A stretch of 64,000 bases of DNA from Oxalicibacterium solurbis (GCF_014635845.1 NZ_BMDP01000001.1:496001-560000); one strand, 5' to 3'; counted from the first letter of the stretch, positions 1 to 8,516 are shown. Notes: generated by a model not told the origin, from the letters alone. Made by a program: numbers and translations.

Positions 1-389
1 TCAAGCGCACCACTTCCGGCCATCCGATCATCATGGGCCGCAAGACCTTCGACTCGATCGGCCGTCCGCTGCCGAACCGCCGCAACATCGTCATCACGCG
101 CAACAAGGACTGGCAGCATGACGGCGTGGAAGCCGTGACATCAATCGCTGCGGCAAAAACGCTGGTCGGCAACGCGCCAGCCTTCATCATCGGCGGCGGC
201 CAGATCTTCGCCGATACGCTGGCCGATGCCGACCGCCTGATCGTCACCCACATCGACAAGACCTTCGACTGCGACGCCTTCTTCCCCGCCATCGATCCGG
301 CGCGGTGGAAGGAAACGGCACGCGAAAACCACCATTCGGATGCCAACGGTTTCGACTTTTCCTACGTGAGCTACGACCGCATCCGCTGA
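1..389 (+). CDS. folA: Dihydrofolate reductase, 3' part (5' end outside window)
   Basis: Reduces dihydrofolate to tetrahydrofolate with NADPH for thymidylate, purine and glycine synthesis in the cytoplasm. The open frame runs in from base 3, so the annotated ATG at 33 is internal. The visible part has the family's IMGRKTFDSIGRPLPNR stretch (NADPH-binding loop), the IGGGQIF motif and the THID..DCDAFFP C-terminal region. About 128 residues are visible and roughly 30-40 N-terminal residues, including the active-site Asp region, are missing because the window starts inside the gene. It stops at TGA 387-389. The next gene is on the same strand 175 bases on. Confidence 0.95.
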   Translation, partial: KRTTSGHPIIMGRKTFDSIGRPLPNRRNIVITRNKDWQHDGVEAVTSIAAAKTLVGNAPAFIIGGGQIFADTLADADRLIVTHIDKTFDCDAFFPAIDPARWKETARENHHSDANGFDFSYVSYDRIR

Positions 390-564
390 CGGCGGGCGGG
401 CAAGGCATCGGGGCGAAATCGTCACGATTCAGTCATATACAACACCGGCGGCATTTGCAGCGGCAAAACTACCGGTTTCTCCCCACAATTTCCGCATATC
501 TGCGAAAATTCGCATTCTTTCGGGCGGCCATCGCCCGGCACGCGCCTTTCCTGCTGGAGACCTC

Positions 565-2820
565 ATGAAATTTCGCTTCCCCATCGTCATCATCGACGAA
601 GATTTCCGTTCCGAGAACACGTCCGGACTCGGCATCCGCGCGCTGGCCGACGCGATCGAGAAGGAAGGCATGGAAGTGCTGGGTGTGACCAGCTACGGCG
701 ATCTGGCGCAGTTCGCGCAGCAGCAGTCGCGCGCGTCGGCCTTCATCCTGTCGATCGACGACGAGGAATTCGGCACCGGTTCTTATGAAGACACCGACTA
801 CGCGCTGAAATCGCTGCGCGCCTTCGTCGGCGAAATCCGTCACAAGAACGCCGACATCCCGATCTACCTTTATGGTGAGACGCGCACCTCACGCGACATC
901 CCGAACGACATCCTGCGCGAACTGCACGGCTTCATCCACATGTTCGAGGACACGCCGGAATTCGTCGCGCGCCACATCATCCGCGAAGCCAAGTCCTACA
1001 TGGACAGCCTGTCGCCGCCGTTCTTCCGCGCGCTGGTCGAATACGCCAACGACGGCTCCTATTCGTGGCACTGCCCCGGCCACTCCGGCGGTGTGGCTTT
1101 CCTGAAATCGCCGATCGGCCAGATGTTCCACCAGTTTTTCGGCGAGAACATGCTGCGTGCCGACGTCTGCAACGCCGTGGAAGAACTCGGCCAACTGCTG
1201 GACCACACCGGCCCGGTCGCCGCATCCGAACGCAATGCCGCGCGCATCTTCAATGCCGACCATTGCTACTTCGTGACAAACGGCACGTCGACGTCGAACA
1301 AGATGGTCTGGCATTCGACGGTTGCACCGGGCGACATCGTCGTGGTCGACCGCAACTGCCACAAGTCCATCCTGCACTCGATCATCATGACCGGCGCGAT
1401 TCCGGTATTTCTGATGCCGACGCGTAATCACCTCGGCATCATCGGCCCGATCCCGCTGTCCGAATTCTCGATGGAGAACATCCAGAAGAAGATCGAAGCC
1501 AACCCGTTCGCACGCGAAGCGAAGAACAAGAAACCGCGCATTCTGACCATCACGCAATCGACCTACGACGGCGTCGTCTACAACGTCGAAGTGCTGAAGG
1601 ACATGCTGGACGGCAAGATCGACACGCTGCACTTCGACGAAGCGTGGCTGCCGCACGCCACCTTCCATGACTTCTACAAGGACATGCACGCGATCGGCAA
1701 GGATCGCCCGCGCGCGAAGGAATCGCTGATCTTCTCCACGCAATCGACGCACAAGCTGCTGGCCGGCCTGTCGCAGGCGTCGCAGATCCTGGTGCGCGAA
1801 TCCGAAAAGGTGAAGCTGGATCAGGACACCTTCAACGAAGCCTATCTGATGCACACGTCGACCTCGCCGCAGTACTCGATCATCGCCTCGTGCGACGTCG
1901 CTGCCGCGATGATGGAAGCACCGGGCGGTACCGCACTGGTCGAGGAAAGCATTCTCGAAGCGCTGGACTTCCGCCGCGCGATGCGCAAGGTCGAAGCCGA
2001 ATGGGGCGACAAGGACTGGTGGTTCAAGGTCTGGGGTCCGGACAATTTCTCCGACAACGGCATCGGCTCGCGCGAGGACTGGATGATCCGCGCCGAGGAC
2101 GAATGGCACGGCTTCGGCAATCTGGCGCCGGGCTTCAACATGCTGGACCCGATCAAGGCCACCATCGTCACGCCAGGCCTGTCGCTGGACGGCAAGTTCG
2201 GCGATACCGGCATTCCGGCATCCATCGTCACCAAGTACCTGGCCGAGCACGGCGTCATCGTCGAGAAGTGCGGCCTGTACTCGTTCTTCATCATGTTCAC
2301 CATCGGCATCACCAAGGGCCGCTGGAACACGCTGCTGACCGCGCTGCAGCAGTTCAAGGACGATTACGACAAGAACCAGCCGATGTGGCGCATCCTGCCG
2401 GAATTCGCGCAGGCAAATCCGCGTTACGAGCGCGTCGGCCTGCGCGACCTGTGCCACATGATCCACGATTTCTACAAGGCCTACGACGTCGCGCGCCTGA
2501 CGACCGAGATGTACCTGTCCGACATGCAGCCGGCGATGAAACCGTCCGATGCATTCTCGAAGATGGCGCATCGCGAAATCGAACGCGTGGCGATCGACGA
2601 TCTGGAAGGCCGCGTCACGTCCATCCTGCTGACGCCGTATCCACCGGGTATTCCGCTGCTGATCCCGGGCGAACGCTTCAACAAGACGATCGTCGATTAC
2701 CTGCGCTTCGCACGCGACTTCAACGAGAAATTCCCCGGCTTCGAAACCGACGTGCACGGTCTGGTGACGCGTGAAGTCGACGGCAAGCGCGGCTACTTCG
2801 TCGATTGCGTCAAACAGTAA
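565..2820 (+). CDS. Orn/Lys/Arg decarboxylase (PLP, fold type I), probably biodegradative arginine or lysine decarboxylase
   Basis: Decarboxylates a basic amino acid to a polyamine or diamine (agmatine or cadaverine), consuming a proton. The 751-residue length matches AdiA/LdcI/SpeF enzymes. An N-terminal receiver-like wing domain (about 1-130) precedes the PLP core. The Schiff-base lysine is in STQSTHKLLAGLSQ at Lys397, with HFDEAW upstream as the cofactor-binding Asp motif and a C-terminal domain ending in EVDGKRGYFVDC. A good Shine-Dalgarno lies in cctgctggagacctc before ATG 565. Substrate choice among Arg, Lys and Orn cannot be read from sequence alone. No antiporter gene is adjacent, so an acid-resistance antiport pair is not supported here. 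Confidence 0.93.
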   Translation: MKFRFPIVIIDEDFRSENTSGLGIRALADAIEKEGMEVLGVTSYGDLAQFAQQQSRASAFILSIDDEEFGTGSYEDTDYALKSLRAFVGEIRHKNADIPIYLYGETRTSRDIPNDILRELHGFIHMFEDTPEFVARHIIREAKSYMDSLSPPFFRALVEYANDGSYSWHCPGHSGGVAFLKSPIGQMFHQFFGENMLRADVCNAVEELGQLLDHTGPVAASERNAARIFNADHCYFVTNGTSTSNKMVWHSTVAPGDIVVVDRNCHKSILHSIIMTGAIPVFLMPTRNHLGIIGPIPLSEFSMENIQKKIEANPFAREAKNKKPRILTITQSTYDGVVYNVEVLKDMLDGKIDTLHFDEAWLPHATFHDFYKDMHAIGKDRPRAKESLIFSTQSTHKLLAGLSQASQILVRESEKVKLDQDTFNEAYLMHTSTSPQYSIIASCDVAAAMMEAPGGTALVEESILEALDFRRAMRKVEAEWGDKDWWFKVWGPDNFSDNGIGSREDWMIRAEDEWHGFGNLAPGFNMLDPIKATIVTPGLSLDGKFGDTGIPASIVTKYLAEHGVIVEKCGLYSFFIMFTIGITKGRWNTLLTALQQFKDDYDKNQPMWRILPEFAQANPRYERVGLRDLCHMIHDFYKAYDVARLTTEMYLSDMQPAMKPSDAFSKMAHREIERVAIDDLEGRVTSILLTPYPPGIPLLIPGERFNKTIVDYLRFARDFNEKFPGFETDVHGLVTREVDGKRGYFVDCVKQ

Positions 2821-2891
2821 GTTCGCAACAATAAAAAAGGGAATATCCCCAGTCGTTTTAGGGCAAAATCCCAGTGCAGCAAGCTTGTCAG

Positions 2892-2927
2892 AAAAACGAT
2901 CATGTCGTGTGCAACACGATCGTTTTT
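2892..2927 (+). terminator. Rho-independent terminator after the decarboxylase
   Basis: Inverted repeat AAAAACGATC (2892-2901) / GATCGTTTTT (2918-2927) with a 16-base loop, ending in T5. It lies 71 bases after the decarboxylase stop and covers an upstream ATG (2902) of the next reading frame, which argues for the downstream start at 2968 for that gene. Confidence 0.6.
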
Positions 2928-2967
2928 CGGGCGTTCTGACAACCCCGAATCGACAACCCGACGCACA

Positions 2968-3876
2968 ATGTTCTCGCAATCGCAATTGATGGCGCTGCTT
3001 GCCGCGCTCCCTGATCCTGTATTCATTCTGACGCGTAACGGACGCTACGCCGCCATTCATGGTGGCTCGGATTCCCGTTATTACCATGACGGCAGTGCCC
3101 TGGTCGGCAAGTACATGCATGATGTACTGCATGAAGAAAAGAGCAACTGGTTTTCGGCACAGATTGCCGAAGCCCTTTCTTCCCGAAGCCTGCATATCGT
3201 GGAATACGCTCTTGCCGGCAGCGATGTCCGCGGACTGGAATCGGCAGGTCCCGACCATACGATCTGGTTCGAAGGACGCGTGCAGGCACTCGATTTTCTT
3301 GTCGACGGCGAAGAGGCTGTCCTTTGGGTCGCCAGCAACGTCACGCGCCGCCACGAACTCGAAGCGCAGCTACGCACACAATGCGAGACGGATCCGCTGA
3401 CGGGCCTCCTGAACCGCCGCAGAATGCTCGACGTGATGGCATCGAACTTTGATGTCTTTCGCCGTTACGAGACGCCTGCGACGCTCTTCATGTTCGATGT
3501 CGACGCCTTCAAGAGCATCAACGACAAGCATGGGCATTTCAAGGGCGATGCCGCCTTGCTTGCCATCGCCGCCCTCTGCAAGACCGAATTACGCGCCACG
3601 GATCATGCCGCCCGATTTGGCGGGGACGAGTTCGTGATCCTGATGCCGCATACACACTGCAAGGATGCATCGCAGATCATCGAACGCCTGCATCAACGCA
3701 TCGCCGAGGACATGCATGACCTGGGAATCGTAGGTGCCGGCACCATCAGCGGCGGCTTCAGCGAACTGATTGCCGGCGACAGCTCCTACACCGAAGTCAT
3801 GCAGCGCGCGGACGAGGCGCTGTACAAGGCCAAGCGTGCCGGCGGCAATCTGGTTCTCCCCTATACTGATGACTGA
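2968..3876 (+). CDS. PAS-GGDEF diguanylate cyclase
   Basis: Makes cyclic di-GMP from two GTP and is cytosolic, since no membrane segment is visible. A PAS-type sensor occupies roughly residues 5-125 (start LPDPVFILTRNGRYAAIHGG, end LWVASNVTRRHELEAQL), then a GGDEF domain from DPLTGLLNRR to the C-terminus. The active-site motif is an intact GGDEF at 218-222. The inhibitory I-site RxxD (R209-D212) sits exactly five residues before it, so product inhibition is expected. An in-frame ATG at 2902 would add 22 residues but lies inside the terminator hairpin of the previous gene, so ATG 2968 (302 aa) is preferred. The PAS ligand is unknown. Confidence 0.88.
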   Translation: MFSQSQLMALLAALPDPVFILTRNGRYAAIHGGSDSRYYHDGSALVGKYMHDVLHEEKSNWFSAQIAEALSSRSLHIVEYALAGSDVRGLESAGPDHTIWFEGRVQALDFLVDGEEAVLWVASNVTRRHELEAQLRTQCETDPLTGLLNRRRMLDVMASNFDVFRRYETPATLFMFDVDAFKSINDKHGHFKGDAALLAIAALCKTELRATDHAARFGGDEFVILMPHTHCKDASQIIERLHQRIAEDMHDLGIVGAGTISGGFSELIAGDSSYTEVMQRADEALYKAKRAGGNLVLPYTDD

Positions 3877-4009
3877 TCGGGATTTTCGTCTTCACTTTTC
3901 CCATGCGTGCCGCACATTAGTCGGGCAGCACGCCATGTTTTCCAGGGTGGTAATGCGCGGTTACTTCGCGCTTGCCCAAACCGGTAATAACAGGCAATAA
4001 GGCGCAGCC

Positions 4010-4444
4010 ATGAAGCCACGCATCACCGTCATCACCCTCGGCGTCGACGATCTGGAGCGCGCCGTTGCGTTTTACCGCGACGGCCTAGGCCTGCAGACGC
4101 AAGGCATCATCGGCGCAGAATTTCCGCATGGCGCCGTCGCCTTCTTCGATCTGCAGGCAGGCCTCAAGCTGGCGCTGTGGCCGCGTGCCAGCATTGCGCA
4201 CGACAGCGGACTCACGCGCTCTCCTTCCTCGCCGACCGACTGCACGATAGGCCACAATGTCGCGTCGCAAGATGAAGTCGATACCGTGATGACGCAGGCA
4301 CAGGCAGCCGGTGCCACCATCGTCAAACCCGCGCACGCCACCTTCTGGGGCGGCTATGCCGGCTACTTCCAGGACCCGGATCGTCATTTGTGGGAAGTGG
4401 TCTGGAATCCGCAATTCGACCTCAGTTCACCCACCTTCGATTGA
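4010..4444 (+). CDS. VOC superfamily (glyoxalase/bleomycin-resistance-like) protein
   Basis: A 144-residue single-unit vicinal-oxygen-chelate protein. It opens with MKPRITVITLGVDDLERAVAFYRDGLG, the first beta-alpha-beta module, and ends with GGYAGYFQDPDRHLWEVVWNP, where the Glu of LWEV is a usual metal ligand. A metal-dependent isomerase, dioxygenase or drug-binding role is possible, but the substrate is not predictable. Stand-alone gene, 133 bases after the cyclase, with a GC content like its neighbours. Confidence 0.8.
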   Translation: MKPRITVITLGVDDLERAVAFYRDGLGLQTQGIIGAEFPHGAVAFFDLQAGLKLALWPRASIAHDSGLTRSPSSPTDCTIGHNVASQDEVDTVMTQAQAAGATIVKPAHATFWGGYAGYFQDPDRHLWEVVWNPQFDLSSPTFD

Positions 4445-4518
4445 ATTGCGGTAAGGTTTGACGACGGGGCCATCGCCCCGTGATTACTTTCCGGAAGCAT
4501 CGGCACCGAGGAGGCATC

Positions 4519-4908
4519 ATGTCCGTACGCATCGTCAGGCTGGGCAGCGCGCGCAGCAGCAACGAAGGACTGCGCATCGGCACCGTGCGACGCCCGCCGC
4601 GCGGCGTCCCCAAATCCGAATTCGCTGCACAAAACTGGTACGACGTCTGGTTTCCCAACCTCTCGCCCTCACCCGAAGCGGTCAAACTTGCACATCATGC
4701 AAAGACCGCTGCAGACTGGCGTGCCTTCTTCAACAAATATCGCATCGAGATGGCAACCCCGGAAAACCAGCATGCGATTGCCCTGCTGGCCGCGTTATCG
4801 CATCAAACAGATTTTTCGGTCGGCTGTTACTGCGAGGATGAAAAACATTGTCATCGCTCCGTATTGCGCTCACTGCTCGCACGCCAGGGGGCACGCATTG
4901 CCGGCTGA
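4519..4908 (+). CDS. DUF488 family protein
   Basis: A 129-residue cytosolic protein of unknown function. It has the family's C-terminal signature of short Cys/His spacing, VGCYCEDEKHCHRSVLRSLL, and the conserved NWYDVWFPNLSPS segment. ATG 4519 is chosen over an in-frame ATG at 4480 because a clear GAGGAGG ribosome site (4508-4514) sits just before it. The family contains conserved Cys and Arg residues, but no reaction has been established to my knowledge. Confidence 0.8.
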   Translation: MSVRIVRLGSARSSNEGLRIGTVRRPPRGVPKSEFAAQNWYDVWFPNLSPSPEAVKLAHHAKTAADWRAFFNKYRIEMATPENQHAIALLAALSHQTDFSVGCYCEDEKHCHRSVLRSLLARQGARIAG

Positions 4909-4963
4909 AGATGGCATGGAAGAGGTAATCAAAGATACTCATTCACGGAAAGGATCCAGATCG

Positions 4964-5425
4964 ATGAACAGAATGCCGGCATTGCTGCTCTGCCTCACCC
5001 TTTTTGCATCCACCGCGAAAGCCGCGTCGAACGACGACGAACGCATCGTCCGGCACGCCGTCTTCCCGTCGACGCAGGCGACGGTCGTCATTGCCGAAGG
5101 CGATCTCGAACCGCGCAGCATCGGCAGCTACAGCGTGCGCCTGTATGCGAAAGGCGAGCCGGGCTTTCCCTACGACAGTTTCGTCACCGGACTGGTGCGC
5201 CCGCGCGACGGCGGTATCGAGAAACTGCTGTTCGCCGATGTGGATGGAGATAGCAAGCCAGACATCGTCGTGACCGTACGCGCAGCCGGCAGCGGCGGCT
5301 TCCTGTCGGCCGATGCCTTCCGCTTCGACGGCAAGAAACTGACGCTGCTGTCGTCGGTCGCCGGTCTGGACGGCAGTGCCGATCCGGTCGCCGCGCTGAA
5401 AACCGCATTCAGGAATCGCCGCTGA
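4964..5425 (+). CDS. PliI-like periplasmic inhibitor of I-type lysozyme
   Basis: A 153-residue exported protein with signal peptide MNRMPALLLCLTLFASTAKA, predicted cleavage after AKA. The mature part (RIVRHAVFPSTQATVVIAEG, then SIGSYSVRLYAKGE and LLFADVDGDSKPDIVVTVR) resembles the PliI family, whose known members bind and block invertebrate-type lysozymes in the periplasm. ATG 4964 follows an AAGGATC ribosome site. The frame is open further upstream, but that extension is out of frame with a signal peptide and overlaps the DUF488 gene. Family assignment is by recall of the motif pattern. Confidence 0.65.
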   Translation: MNRMPALLLCLTLFASTAKAASNDDERIVRHAVFPSTQATVVIAEGDLEPRSIGSYSVRLYAKGEPGFPYDSFVTGLVRPRDGGIEKLLFADVDGDSKPDIVVTVRAAGSGGFLSADAFRFDGKKLTLLSSVAGLDGSADPVAALKTAFRNRR

Positions 5426-5434
5426 TTTGCCGCC

Positions 5435-5462
5435 GGCACGAGCAGGCCGCCCGTGCCTTTTG
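5435..5462 (+). terminator. Possible terminator after the PliI-like gene
   Basis: GGCACG (5435-5440) pairs with CGTGCC (5452-5457) around an 11-base GC-rich loop, followed by TTTTGTTTTTC. The stem is short, so this is moderate evidence only. Confidence 0.45.
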
Positions 5463-5485
5463 TTTTTCTTTTTCCGACAAGCGAT

Positions 5486-6016
5486 TTACATCCAGCCGCC
5501 AGCGGCCAGCGAGACCAGGCCGCCGCCCAGCAGCAGCCACAACGGATGAATGCGCGTGCGCCACGCCAATAGCGCAGTCACCACCGTGATCGCCGTCAGC
5601 AATACGTTGCGATCTGCCGCATGTGCGATCACCGCCGCACTGGCTGCGACCACGCCGGCCGTCACCGGCACCAGTCCGGCCTGGATGATGCGGCGCCACG
5701 GGTTGTCCTTGAAACGCGTCCATGCATGCAGCGCCACGATCGTCAGTATCGACGACGGGCCGAACTTGGCGACCGACGTCACGATGAAGCCGGCCCAGCC
5801 GGCAACATGCCAGCCGATCAGCGGCACGATCATCATGTTCGGCCCCGGCGCCGCCTGACTCAATGCGAACAATGCACTGAATTCCCGCGCCGTCATCCAC
5901 TGATGCACTTCCACCACCTGTCGCTGCATCTCCGGCAGGATCGTGTTGCCGCCGCCGAAGGCCAGCAGCGCCAGCTGCGAAAAGATCAGCGCCAGCGCAA
6001 TCAGCGTCGCGATCAT
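5486..6016 (-). CDS. Chromate transporter, CHR family, second half-protein
   Basis: A 176-residue inner-membrane protein with about five to six hydrophobic segments. The CHR signature is visible at the N-terminus: FSQLALLAFGGGNTILPEMQ, followed by the FSALFALSQAAPGPNMM motif. It forms a short-chain pair with the gene just upstream (overlap of 4 bases, ATGA), so the two half-transporters probably act together. Chromate efflux is the family's known role, but sequence alone does not prove chromate as substrate. Confidence 0.85.
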   Translation of the reverse strand: MIATLIALALIFSQLALLAFGGGNTILPEMQRQVVEVHQWMTAREFSALFALSQAAPGPNMMIVPLIGWHVAGWAGFIVTSVAKFGPSSILTIVALHAWTRFKDNPWRRIIQAGLVPVTAGVVAASAAVIAHAADRNVLLTAITVVTALLAWRTRIHPLWLLLGGGLVSLAAGGWM

Positions 6017-6639
6017 TTGCGCACCCTCTTACCGATTTTCACGATGAAGATGCTGACCGGTGTCATCGCCAGCATCGTCCACAGCAACGGCAGACGCAGC
6101 AAGGCAATTGCACAAAAGCAGATGGCAGCGACTATCAGCATCGGCAGGCTGCCCCGAAGCTGACGCACGATCTTGATCGCCATCGCTACCAGCAGCCCGG
6201 CCGCCGCCGCCGCGAGGCCGGCAAACAGATGCGCGACCAGCGGATCGTTCTGATAGCGCTCATACAGCATACCGAGCAGCACCACCACCATCGACGGCAC
6301 CGCGATCAACCCCAGCAGTCCGGCGATGCCACCGCGCACGCCGCGAAAGCGCATGCCGACCGCGACCGACATATTGATCATGTTGCCGCCGGGGAGAAAC
6401 TGGCACAGCCCCAGCATCTCGGTGAATTCCTCCTCACTGAGCCAGCGCCTGCGCTCGACCAGCATCCGGTGCGCCAGCGGCAGCGCACCGCCGAAGGCCA
6501 TCATGCCGAGTCCGAGAAAGCCGAGGAACAGTTCCATCGTCGTCGGCATGGCAGGTTCCGTATCCGCTGATGCGGCCCCGATGGTGGCAGGCATTATTTC
6601 CTGTTGCGATTCATCTCGCATTTGCTGTTGCGTTTCCAT
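6013..6639 (-). CDS. Chromate transporter, CHR family, first half-protein
   Basis: A half-size CHR membrane protein. After a hydrophilic leader come FLGFLGLGMMAFGGALPLAHRML and the FTEMLGLCQFLPGGNMIN motif, then hydrophobic helices to the C-terminus. It is the first gene of a two-gene operon, translationally coupled to its partner. The listed ATG (6639) has no clear ribosome site. An in-frame ATG at 6594 is preceded by AGGAAA and may be the true start, giving 193 residues. The gene is divergent from a LysR gene and shares a 70-base control region containing a perfect inverted repeat. Confidence 0.85.
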   Translation of the reverse strand: METQQQMRDESQQEIMPATIGAASADTEPAMPTTMELFLGFLGLGMMAFGGALPLAHRMLVERRRWLSEEEFTEMLGLCQFLPGGNMINMSVAVGMRFRGVRGGIAGLLGLIAVPSMVVVLLGMLYERYQNDPLVAHLFAGLAAAAAGLLVAMAIKIVRQLRGSLPMLIVAAICFCAIALLRLPLLWTMLAMTPVSIFIVKIGKRVRK

Positions 6640-6677
6640 GCGTAAAGGTTACGCTCGCACTGGCATACTGTCTAATA

Positions 6678-6699
6678 TATGATTTAGCATAAAATCATA
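6678..6699. promoter_or_regulatory. Inverted repeat between chromate operon and lysR (likely regulator site)
   Basis: TATGATTT (6678-6685) and AAATCATA (6692-6699) are perfect 8-base arms around a 6-base spacer, inside the 70-base gap between the two divergent transcription units. The placement, symmetry and AT-richness are those of a LysR-type operator that controls both the regulator and its target. The AT-rich stretch just after it, before ATG 6710, could hold the -10 for lysR. Confidence 0.65.
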
Positions 6700-6709
6700 C
6701 TTTTTAAAT

Positions 6710-7636
6710 ATGTCATCCATTGACCTGCGCCTGCTGCGCTACTTCGTCGCCGTCGCCGAAGAGGGCCATTTGACCAAAGCCGCGCAGCGCCTCGGCATCC
6801 AGCAACCGCCGTTGAGCCAGCAAATTCGCGCGCTAGAAAAAGAGTTAGGCGTCGCCCTGTTCCGCCGCCTGCCGCGCGGAATGGAACTGACCGAAAGCGG
6901 TCATGCCCTGCTGGCCGATGCACACCTGATCCTCGAACAGGTCGGCACGACGATCGACAGCGTGCGCCGCATCGCGCGCGGCGAGCGCGGGCGCATCGCA
7001 ATCGGCTTCACCGAAACCGCCTCGCTGAATCCGCTGATTCCCGCCGTCATTCGCGCCTTCCGTCAAAGCTCGCCCGATGTCGCGCTGGCAATCGAGGAAA
7101 GCAACACGGCAGAACTGGTCGAAGCGCTATTGAGAAATCGGCTGGACGTGGCTTTCATCCGCTCACCGGTCGGCAATGCTGCCGGCCTGAAGATGGAAAC
7201 GATGCTGGTGGAAGAAATGATCGCGGCGCTACCGGCCACGCATCCGCTGCTGCGCGGACAAGGCCGGCGCCGCAAGAGCCTGCCGCTGACGGCTTTGGCG
7301 AAGGAAGACTTCATCCTGAACCGCCGTCCCAGCGGCCCCGGACTGTACGACACCGTGATCGCCGCCTGCCGCGCCGCCGGCTTCAGTCCGCGCGTGGTGC
7401 AGGAAGCGCGCAAGTACCTATCGACGCTGAGCCAGGTCGCCGCCGGTCTCGGCGTCACCATCGTGCCGGCGTCGATGCGGCATGTGCAACTGGAAGGCGT
7501 CGTCTATCTGCAGCTGGAACAGGCGCCCGGCCTGCGCGCGCCGCTGCATCTGGCGTATCGCGATGCGCCGCAGTCGGGCGCGGTAGAGAGGATGATTGTC
7601 GAAGCGAGAAAGTTTGCCGCGCCGGAAGACGGCTGA
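6710..7636 (+). CDS. LysR-type transcriptional regulator
   Basis: A 308-residue regulator. The N-terminal winged helix-turn-helix is typical (LRYFVAVAEEGHLTKAAQRLGIQQPPLSQQIRALEKELG at about 8-46), followed by a periplasmic-binding-protein-like effector domain to residue 300. It is divergent from the chromate-transporter pair, with a symmetric site between them, so it most likely senses a small ligand and controls that operon and itself. The N-terminal sequence resembles the CatR/BenM/CbnR subgroup. The ligand is unknown. Confidence 0.92.
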   Translation: MSSIDLRLLRYFVAVAEEGHLTKAAQRLGIQQPPLSQQIRALEKELGVALFRRLPRGMELTESGHALLADAHLILEQVGTTIDSVRRIARGERGRIAIGFTETASLNPLIPAVIRAFRQSSPDVALAIEESNTAELVEALLRNRLDVAFIRSPVGNAAGLKMETMLVEEMIAALPATHPLLRGQGRRRKSLPLTALAKEDFILNRRPSGPGLYDTVIAACRAAGFSPRVVQEARKYLSTLSQVAAGLGVTIVPASMRHVQLEGVVYLQLEQAPGLRAPLHLAYRDAPQSGAVERMIVEARKFAAPEDG

Positions 7637-7665
7637 CGCGGCCGGAAAGGAATCTGAAAAGGAAA

Positions 7666-8232
7666 TCAGGTCTTCGGCAGCGTCACGCCATGCTGGCCCT
7701 GGTACTTGCCGCCGCGATCCTTGTACGAGGTTTCGCAGACTTCATCGCTCTCGAAGAACAGCACCTGCGCACAGCCCTCACCCGCATAAATCTTCGCCGG
7801 CAGCGGCGTCGTGTTCGAGAATTCCAGCGTCACATAGCCTTCCCATTCCGGCTCGAACGGCGTCACGTTGACGATGATGCCGCAGCGCGCATACGTCGAT
7901 TTGCCAAGGCAGATCGTCAGCACGTTGCGCGGAATGCGGAAGTATTCGACGGTGCGCGCCAGCGCGAACGAGTTCGGCGGAATGATGCAGACGTCGCCCT
8001 TGAAATCGACGAACGATTTCTCGTCGAAATTCTTCGGATCGACGATCGTCGAATTAATGTTGGTGAAAATCTTGAATTCGTCCGCGCAGCGAATATCGTA
8101 GCCGTACGACGAGGTGCCATAGGAAACGATCTTATGCCCGTCCGACTGGCGCACCTGCCCCGGCTCGAACGGTTCGATCATGCCGTGCTGCTCCGCCATG
8201 CGGCGTATCCATTTGTCGGATTTGATGGACAT
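7666..8232 (-). CDS. dcd: dCTP deaminase
   Basis: Deaminates dCTP to dUTP, the main route to dUMP for thymidylate synthesis in many Gram-negatives. The 188-residue protein has the trimeric dUTPase-like fold signatures [30 protein letters not shown], the active-site [29 protein letters not shown] and the C-terminal [16 protein letters not shown] 8232 ([13 protein letters not shown]) is the family's usual start; an upstream in-frame extension to 8373 is not conserved-looking. The gene forms the left boundary of the integron cassette array. Confidence 0.96.
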   Translation of the reverse strand: MSIKSDKWIRRMAEQHGMIEPFEPGQVRQSDGHKIVSYGTSSYGYDIRCADEFKIFTNINSTIVDPKNFDEKSFVDFKGDVCIIPPNSFALARTVEYFRIPRNVLTICLGKSTYARCGIIVNVTPFEPEWEGYVTLEFSNTTPLPAKIYAGEGCAQVLFFESDEVCETSYKDRGGKYQGQHGVTLPKT

Positions 8233-8371
8233 AGTCTCTGCTTTGCGTCGAGGGTTGAGGAAATCCGGCAATTCTACGCGAAATCGAGGGAGCAGCCTGC
8301 CGGAACCAACCTCTGATGCGATTTCCTTACTCGCGGTAACCCGTCCCATCTGCATACATACAAAGACGCTC

Positions 8372-8388
8372 ATCTGGTCTAACCAGAT
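8372..8388. promoter_or_regulatory. FadR/GntR-like operator palindrome upstream of dcd
   Basis: ATCTGGT-CTA-ACCAGAT is a perfect 7+3+7 palindrome. The TGGTNNNACCA core matches the operator pattern of the FadR subgroup of GntR regulators (FadR, PdhR, LldR). No GntR-family gene is in the window. It lies about 140 bases upstream of dcd and about 100 bases before the array promoter. Confidence 0.4.
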
Positions 8389-8486
8389 ACAAGTATCACC
8401 CTGCCCTTACCAAACTATTTAGGCGGTCTAAATCCCATGTTTATGGCAAATATTCTTATTTTTCAATGACATGCATTTTTCGTTTA

Positions 8487-8516
8487 TTGACTTAGACAAT
8501 GTCACGATCATATGAT
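8487..8516 (+). promoter_or_regulatory. Sigma-70 promoter reading into the cassette array (Pc-like)
   Basis: TTGACT (8487-8492, 5 of 6 to consensus) and TATGAT (8511-8516, 5 of 6) are separated by 18 bases. Transcription would begin near 8523, about 22 bases before the first cassette ATG and about 12 bases before the recombination point at 8534/8535. It occupies the place that the Pc promoter holds in a complete integron. Confidence 0.6.

Noticed and set aside
889-3354. Long minus-strand open frame opposite the decarboxylase
   Set aside because: Its translation is the low-complexity Arg/His/Val-rich type made by the reverse strand of a GC-rich gene, and the plus-strand frame has clear PLP-enzyme motifs.
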